Of a stretch of 64,000 nucleotides of DNA, positions 59,467-64,000 are shown in pieces. Position numbers and translations under genes: made by a program. Under the pieces are notes generated by a model. That model worked only from the letters and a program-made list of their open reading frames with translations. It had not been told where the DNA came from and made no database searches. How positions within the stretch are numbered: position 1 is the first letter of the stretch; each line of letters begins with the position of its first letter. Source of the stretch: Opeltia flavorubescens (taxonomy: Eukaryota > Ascomycota > Lecanoromycetes > Teloschistales > Teloschistaceae); contig KE546966.1 in the NCBI GenBank assembly GCA_000442125.1, forward strand, positions 272,969 through 336,968, written 5' to 3'.

Positions 59467-61209
59467 TCACCGCCTCCCTAAATTCCACCTTCCAATCCTT
59501 TCCTGTACATCATTCCAAGGAGGCCATTTGGGCTGAAATCTATTCTGTTCGCCCTCTTGCAACACAACGGTAGGAGCTCCACTCCCACGACCCTTATTCC
59601 GGACATGACCGCCCAGAATCTGCTTAGCGACTCTTCGGAGATCTTGTACCGTCAAAGCGTCGATTTTCCTGCACATCTCCTTAACCCCAACTTTCCGGCC
59701 GTGAACCTGCACTTGCCGGCCCAGATCCTCCAGCTCCACCATTCGACTTTCCAAATTCATGAGAAGTGAGCTCCGTAATTGATTCTTGGCACGATTGACT
59801 TCGACAGGCTTGAGAGCCGTGAAACCACCGTCTAACGTCAGATTGTTCAACTCGCTACACATGACCTCAAGCATCTGCATGATCCTGGAAGGTCGACAGC
59901 TCGCGCTAATTCCAAAGAGGCCGGAGTCCTTGTAGGAATGATTGAAAGCGACACAAGACTCAACCCAACCGTGCTGATTTAGAACGTTCGTATATAGCCG
60001 TGAATACATACCTTTTCCGGGTCCGCCAGCACTAAAGGAGCCGCCGCCACCAAGCAGCGTCTGCAAGGTAGCGAGTGCATAGATATCGTCAGATGAGATT
60101 GGGAGAGCTTCGAATGCGAGATGTATATGGGAGAGGTGAGGCAGCGCTGGGTTCGCTGGTGGCGGAAGATTTGGAAGCGACATGAAACCTCCTGTGTAGT
60201 GGGATGGGACGTTCAGGTCAAGCGGCATTGAGCTAAAGGACTGTGGCAAAGTAGTTTCCGTGGCATGTTTGGAGGCGGATGTGGACAGGTTCTTGAGGAA
60301 AGGGATATTGGATAGTAGACCAGATCGAGGCGATGACGGTGGCGATGTAGCAGGTGATGAATACGGTGTTGATGCTGAAGATGAGGATGATGAAGTATAG
60401 TGTGATGCAGCAGACTCCAGCTCTCTTGCAGGAAGGGACGGTCGTGATGCTGGATCCCTGATGTCGCCAAAGTACTTTTGCGTAAGCTTCATAGCCTCAT
60501 CATGGCTGACTCCCGCAAAGGCGACGACTATTCGTTCTGGCTTGATGAAAGTATTCCTGTATTTCTCAACGACAGTCTTGTCGATGTATGGTAATCTTTC
60601 TTGAGGACACAATAGCGGATTCCCAAGTGTGTTATCCTTGTATGCAGCAACGTTGACCAGCTCTGGCAAGATCAGCTCANGCTTAGCCCAGATTTCCCTG
60701 ATTTCATATGCGGCAGTCTCGAGTTGCTGCTGGACTTCCAAGTCGGTGATTAAGGGTTCTCGAATGGTCTCAGCCAATAAAGCTAGGGTGGTTGGAACGG
60801 CGGAGTTGAAGCTTGCAGATTGATACATAAGACTTTCTCTTGATGACGCGCATTGAATGTTACCGCCCAAGCTCTCCAGAGTCTCGAGCATCTGATCTGA
60901 TGATCTCGACTTGGTGGATTTGAAAGCCAAACGGTCTACAATGTGGCTGACGCCTCGAAGCTCCTCGTTCTCGTATCTCGAGCCAGCATCAACGTATACA
61001 CCGACACCGGCGAAAGCGCCTGGAAGGGCCTCGGTAGCGACACGTATGCCATTAGGGAGTGTAGATATTTGATCGAGCTCTGTAGGATCTTTCTGTCTCG
61101 TATCGACGGCAGTCGCAAATCTTCGACAAGTTGTAGATGTCGGTCTCGTCAAGATGCTTTTGCTTTGGGTTGCTGACCGGACAAGCGAGCGCGTTGACGC
61201 TGAGCGCAT
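59467..61209 (-). CDS. MAS2: Mitochondrial processing peptidase alpha subunit
   Basis: Non-catalytic, substrate-binding half of the matrix peptidase that removes presequences. Single exon, 580 aa, starting at the first ATG (61209), with an Arg/Ser-rich presequence ending near RRFATA. The M16 fold is clear: ISTLPNGIRVATE at the start, VYVDAGSRYENEELRGVSHI then the alpha-type sequence VDRLAFKSTKSRS in place of the zinc-binding HxxEH of the beta subunit. Further on come LESLGGNIQCASSRESLMYQ and the glycine-rich loop LLGGGGSFSAGGPGKGMYSR, diagnostic for the alpha subunit. A Ser-rich insert (about residues 270-330) is typical for fungi. One N base (60680) leaves a single residue undetermined. Confidence 0.95.
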   Translation of the reverse strand: MRSASTRSLVRSATQSKSILTRPTSTTCRRFATAVDTRQKDPTELDQISTLPNGIRVATEALPGAFAGVGVYVDAGSRYENEELRGVSHIVDRLAFKSTKSRSSDQMLETLESLGGNIQCASSRESLMYQSASFNSAVPTTLALLAETIREPLITDLEVQQQLETAAYEIREIWAKXELILPELVNVAAYKDNTLGNPLLCPQERLPYIDKTVVEKYRNTFIKPERIVVAFAGVSHDEAMKLTQKYFGDIRDPASRPSLPARELESAASHYTSSSSSSASTPYSSPATSPPSSPRSGLLSNIPFLKNLSTSASKHATETTLPQSFSSMPLDLNVPSHYTGGFMSLPNLPPPANPALPHLSHIHLAFEALPISSDDIYALATLQTLLGGGGSFSAGGPGKGMYSRLYTNVLNQHGWVESCVAFNHSYKDSGLFGISASCRPSRIMQMLEVMCSELNNLTLDGGFTALKPVEVNRAKNQLRSSLLMNLESRMVELEDLGRQVQVHGRKVGVKEMCRKIDALTVQDLRRVAKQILGGHVRNKGRGSGAPTVVLQEGEQNRFQPKWPPWNDVQERIGRWNLGRR

Positions 61210-61874
61210 ATCTGTGAGTCCCGTGGCTCGACCCGGAAACAACCTGTAGGTCGATAGTCGAACAGTTCTGAGGCTCCCAGAATGGAGAAGAATTTACGAC
61301 GTCGGAACAATTCCGTGTATGAGCGGGCCGTTGGTCGCCGCAGTCTTAGCGTGTATCGTCTGCCGTATGAATAAGACTACGGAGTACAATACTCTACTTC
61401 AGTCGTACACCTAAAGATGGCACGTATCAGAGACCTCTCACATCTGAATATGCGTTAATACTGGCCTGTCCAGTAATGAGTGATTTCTCCGTGCTAGTGG
61501 CCTTGCTTTGCTCCGACCGACGCTTCCTCTAGAAGCCGCTTTGCAGTTCTTGGGAAGCGATACGCTCTTCGTCATTGCTAAGATATTTTATCAGAAATCT
61601 AGTCCTTATTGCGTCTTCATATTTCCTCCTGAGCTTTGCGTGGATATGCTGCAGGAACTTGACGTAACGATAAATTACCAGCCTACCAGAGCCAGATCCT
61701 AGGCAGGATCTAATGAGGCTGGCTTAGTAAGTTGTAAATCCTCCTTCCATTTCCGATAGAAGGCGCCATTCTCTGGTGATAGACTTGAACCAGTTTGGGC
61801 TTGTAACGACCAAGGCTTCCAATATTCAAAATTTTACAAACCATCCTACATCACTCAACCATTTAGATTCAGGC
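61210..61874. promoter_or_regulatory. Divergent intergenic region
   Basis: About 660 bp between MPP-alpha (minus) and the hydrolase (plus). No gene is supported. Confidence 0.4.
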
Positions 61875-63143
61875 ATGGAACCTCAATCTCCGGAAATCAT
61901 AGACGCTGTCGACTTTGAGAAAGCCAACTACGCCAATGGGCCTGCAGCAGACGACCAATTCTATGATGTTCCAGGCACGGCTGTGGAAGCTGCACCGGGA
62001 AGCATTCTCAAAGTCGAAGACGAGACAGACACCTCAAAGTACTTACTGCCCCCGGCTACTGCAATGAGCCGCATCATGTATCAATCCGAGAGCCTAAACG
62101 GCTCCAAGGTTCCAGCATCAGCATACTTACTATGGCCGTACTCACCTAGATCGCAGCCCGACGGTTATCCAGTAGTTGTTTGGGCGCATGGAACAAGCGG
62201 TATCTTTGTTAATGCTGCTCCATCAAATCACAAAACCCTTTGGCAGCACTGGTTTGGTCCGTATCAACTCGCAGTCAATGGATATGTGGTCGTAGCACCA
62301 GATTATGCGGGCTTGGGCGTCGATAAGCATGCTTCAGGAGAGCCTATTGTCCACGAATATCTTTCCTTGAAGAGCCATGCGAACGACCTTATCTACGCCG
62401 TCCAAGCAGCTCAGCAATACTTCCCGGCTCTCTCAAAGCAATTCGTTGTAATGGGTCACTCTCAAGGTGCAGGCGCCGCATGGGCGACAGCACAGCGACT
62501 AGCCACTAAGCCAGTCACTGGCTACTTGGGTACCGTAGCTATTGCGCCAATCGTTGATATACTTCGACAGCCTTCAATAGGTTTCCGCGATATTCTTATA
62601 GCAGCCATCTGTCCCGGGATCAAATCCGTATACCCTAAATTTCAACTTTCAAAGGTGCTCACTGAAGAGGGTCAGCAGCGCCTTGCAATGGCGCAGAATT
62701 CAGGCGGCCAGCTTGCCAGTAATATTTTAATATTACAAGGAGCGAAGATTCTGGAAGATGGATGGGCTGAAGACCAAGACCTGCAGACATGGTGCGCTAT
62801 GTCTTCACTGGGTGGTAAGGAGATCGCAGGCCCTTTGCTCGTCGTGCACGGGAAATCCGACGACAGGCTCGAGGTGGCTCAAACGACCGAAGCAGTGAGA
62901 AAAACTATCGACTCGTTTCCTTCGTCGTCAATCAGCTATATCACCCTTCCTGGTGTAGCGCACGATCCTGCGTTACCAGCCTCACAAAGGATATGGATGG
63001 ATTGGATTGTTGACAGATTTGCTGGACGTGAGCTCGCCACGGATTCGCCAGAAAGGCTTACCCCTACAAGACCGATTGCACACTATCAAGCCAAGCTTAA
63101 CTGGTACGTGGCATCAGCTACGAAATACTATCATGCACCTTGA
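61875..63143 (+). CDS. Alpha/beta hydrolase, secretory-lipase-like
   Basis: Single exon, 422 aa from the first ATG at 61875; the open frame extends 33 codons upstream without ATG. The fold is clear: YPVVVWAHGTSG (oxyanion-hole strand with HG), VVVAPDYAGLGVDK, the nucleophile elbow GHSQGAGAAW, the Asp site VVHGKSDDRLEV and the His site LPGVAHDPALP, giving a complete Ser-Asp-His triad. The pattern APDYAGLG plus GHSQGAGAAW is that of the fungal secretory lipase/LIP-like family, but no signal peptide is present, so it is probably intracellular. Substrate unknown: short acyl esters are likely. Confidence 0.85.
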   Translation: MEPQSPEIIDAVDFEKANYANGPAADDQFYDVPGTAVEAAPGSILKVEDETDTSKYLLPPATAMSRIMYQSESLNGSKVPASAYLLWPYSPRSQPDGYPVVVWAHGTSGIFVNAAPSNHKTLWQHWFGPYQLAVNGYVVVAPDYAGLGVDKHASGEPIVHEYLSLKSHANDLIYAVQAAQQYFPALSKQFVVMGHSQGAGAAWATAQRLATKPVTGYLGTVAIAPIVDILRQPSIGFRDILIAAICPGIKSVYPKFQLSKVLTEEGQQRLAMAQNSGGQLASNILILQGAKILEDGWAEDQDLQTWCAMSSLGGKEIAGPLLVVHGKSDDRLEVAQTTEAVRKTIDSFPSSSISYITLPGVAHDPALPASQRIWMDWIVDRFAGRELATDSPERLTPTRPIAHYQAKLNWYVASATKYYHAP

Positions 63144-63358
63144 GTAGAGAAGGCCAATGTGATGAATCTTGTCGTGACGCATTCGGTTGCAATGATAATC
63201 TCTAGGAACGGAAAAAGAGCCAAAATTTGGTAAGAAATTATCACACAAAAGATACTGGTTTTTGATTGCGTTAGTACTGTATGCCATGTTGCTCGTAGCA
63301 GAGACAAGTGCCTCTAGGACGAGCGTTGCAGGCTTGGAAAGCAAAACCTGAATAAAGA
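63144..63358. other. 3' flank of hydrolase gene and left target site
   Basis: Non-coding. It ends with AATAAAGA (63351-63358), which is repeated at 63714-63721 on the other side of the inverted-repeat element. Confidence 0.5.
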
Positions 63359-63713
63359 GGCTGCGTCTATAGTACAGAGGAACTAATGCATGCTTTAATT
63401 TAGCGCCTCTAGTGTGCTGAGTTTATCTATCTTTTTCCTAATTATTTCATTCTGCCAAGTAAAACGCAGGATATGAGAATAAAAGCTATAAAGTAGGGGA
63501 ATCACGATTATCAATGATCATAGAACTGTGAAGAACTTAGGATACTACCTACCCTTCAAACGTTGTCCTGTAGAGAGCATGAAGCAGAGAGAATACCGGC
63601 GCCAGCGAGGTAGGAACGCGTTCTCCGTGTGGTTCATCACGAAGATAAAGCTCAACGCACTAGAGGCGCTAAATTAAAGCATGCATTAGCTCCTCTGTAC
63701 TATAGACGCAGCC
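63359..63713. mobile_element. MITE-like element with long TIRs and 8-bp TSD (hAT type)
   Basis: A 355 bp element without coding capacity. Its ends are inverted repeats of about 68 bp: left 63359-63426 begins GGCTGCGTCTATAGTACAGA, and the right end (about 63646-63713) is the reverse complement with only a few mismatches. Directly outside lie perfect 8 bp direct repeats AATAAAGA (63351-63358 and 63714-63721), the footprint of an insertion with 8 bp duplication. Eight-base duplications are characteristic of hAT transposons (and also of some other groups such as P elements), so a non-autonomous hAT-type MITE is the best call. No other copy is seen in the window. The high TIR identity suggests a recent insertion. 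Confidence 0.88.
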
Positions 63714-63721
63714 AATAAAGA

Positions 63722-64000
63722 TATGGAGTGATAGAGCAGCTCACACAAAATGCAAATTTACATAAATCATAAAATGATACGTCACTGTCTCCAAAGTATA
63801 TAGTGATGGAGAATTCGAATCGCTGTAACCTGCAATAATTTACATAGTAGCTCGAGGTGTGTAGATCAACAAACTGGAAGTCGCATTGTCTTGATCGGGC
63901 TCTTGGCGTCGACATACCAAAACTCTCGGATCATCGCTCCACAACGTCCAACCTCGATTTCGTGGCCGAAGGCTCCACTCCATCATGAAAAACGCACAGC
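63722..64000. other. Right-edge sequence, no supported gene
   Basis: No gene can be supported. A minus-strand frame enters from the right edge with ATG near 63984 and reads about 48 codons without a recognisable motif; it could be the start of a small gene, but the edge prevents judgement. Confidence 0.3.

Overview
The window is nuclear DNA of a filamentous ascomycete (Pezizomycotina; a leotiomycete would fit, but the sequence alone does not settle this). Evidence: many 45-90 bp GT-AG introns, unclustered genes on both strands, and typical fungal proteins (Mgm1, Gda1, Tom22, MPP-alpha, Ayr1-like reductase, mannitol dehydrogenase, a GPI-anchored aspartic protease, a DUF4211 protein). Six isolated N bases (14236, 17437, 20388, 50142, 53881, 60680) show draft-quality sequence, so single-base defects must be read with care.

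Left part (1-11.2 kb): an accessory region. It holds the 5' part of a secreted Hsp70-like gene, two divergent cytochrome P450 genes, a DUF4188 gene and a small secreted Cys-containing protein. The second P450 (4853-6828) has Arg (CGC, 6640-6642) where the heme-ligating Cys should be.

Centre-left (12.0-20.2 kb): the most unusual part. Thirteen tandem, same-strand copies of a small two-exon gene are repeated about every 0.55-0.86 kb. Each has a 10-13 codon first exon, a phase-0 intron of 50-67 bp and a second exon of about 95-104 codons ending in a shared W-x3-W...R-K-I-x2-L-I-x-E-L module. I do not recognise the family. Ten copies look intact, three are broken, and four neighbouring copies carry a different N-terminal half.

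Centre to right (20.5-63.1 kb): mostly conserved single-copy genes: MFS transporter, interrupted 2EXR/F-box-like gene, secreted protein, MGM1, F-box-like protein, PPPDE-thioredoxin-PUL fusion, GDA1, Ser-rich protein, eIF4E-like protein, Ure2-type GST, EF-hand protein, mannitol dehydrogenase-type SDR, YdeI/OmdA-like and pRiA4b ORF-3-like proteins, Kex2-site secreted protein, LEA-like protein, yapsin-like protease, DUF4211 protein, TOM22, AYR1-like gene, MPP-alpha and an alpha/beta hydrolase. Three encode mitochondrial biogenesis or dynamics factors (MGM1, TOM22, MPP-alpha); they are not adjacent and this looks coincidental.

Right end: a 355 bp MITE-like element (63359-63713) with about 68 bp terminal inverted repeats and a perfect 8 bp target duplication, as hAT-type elements make.

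Exon limits were assigned by hand from splice consensus and reading-frame continuity. Family names come from recognised motifs, not database searches.
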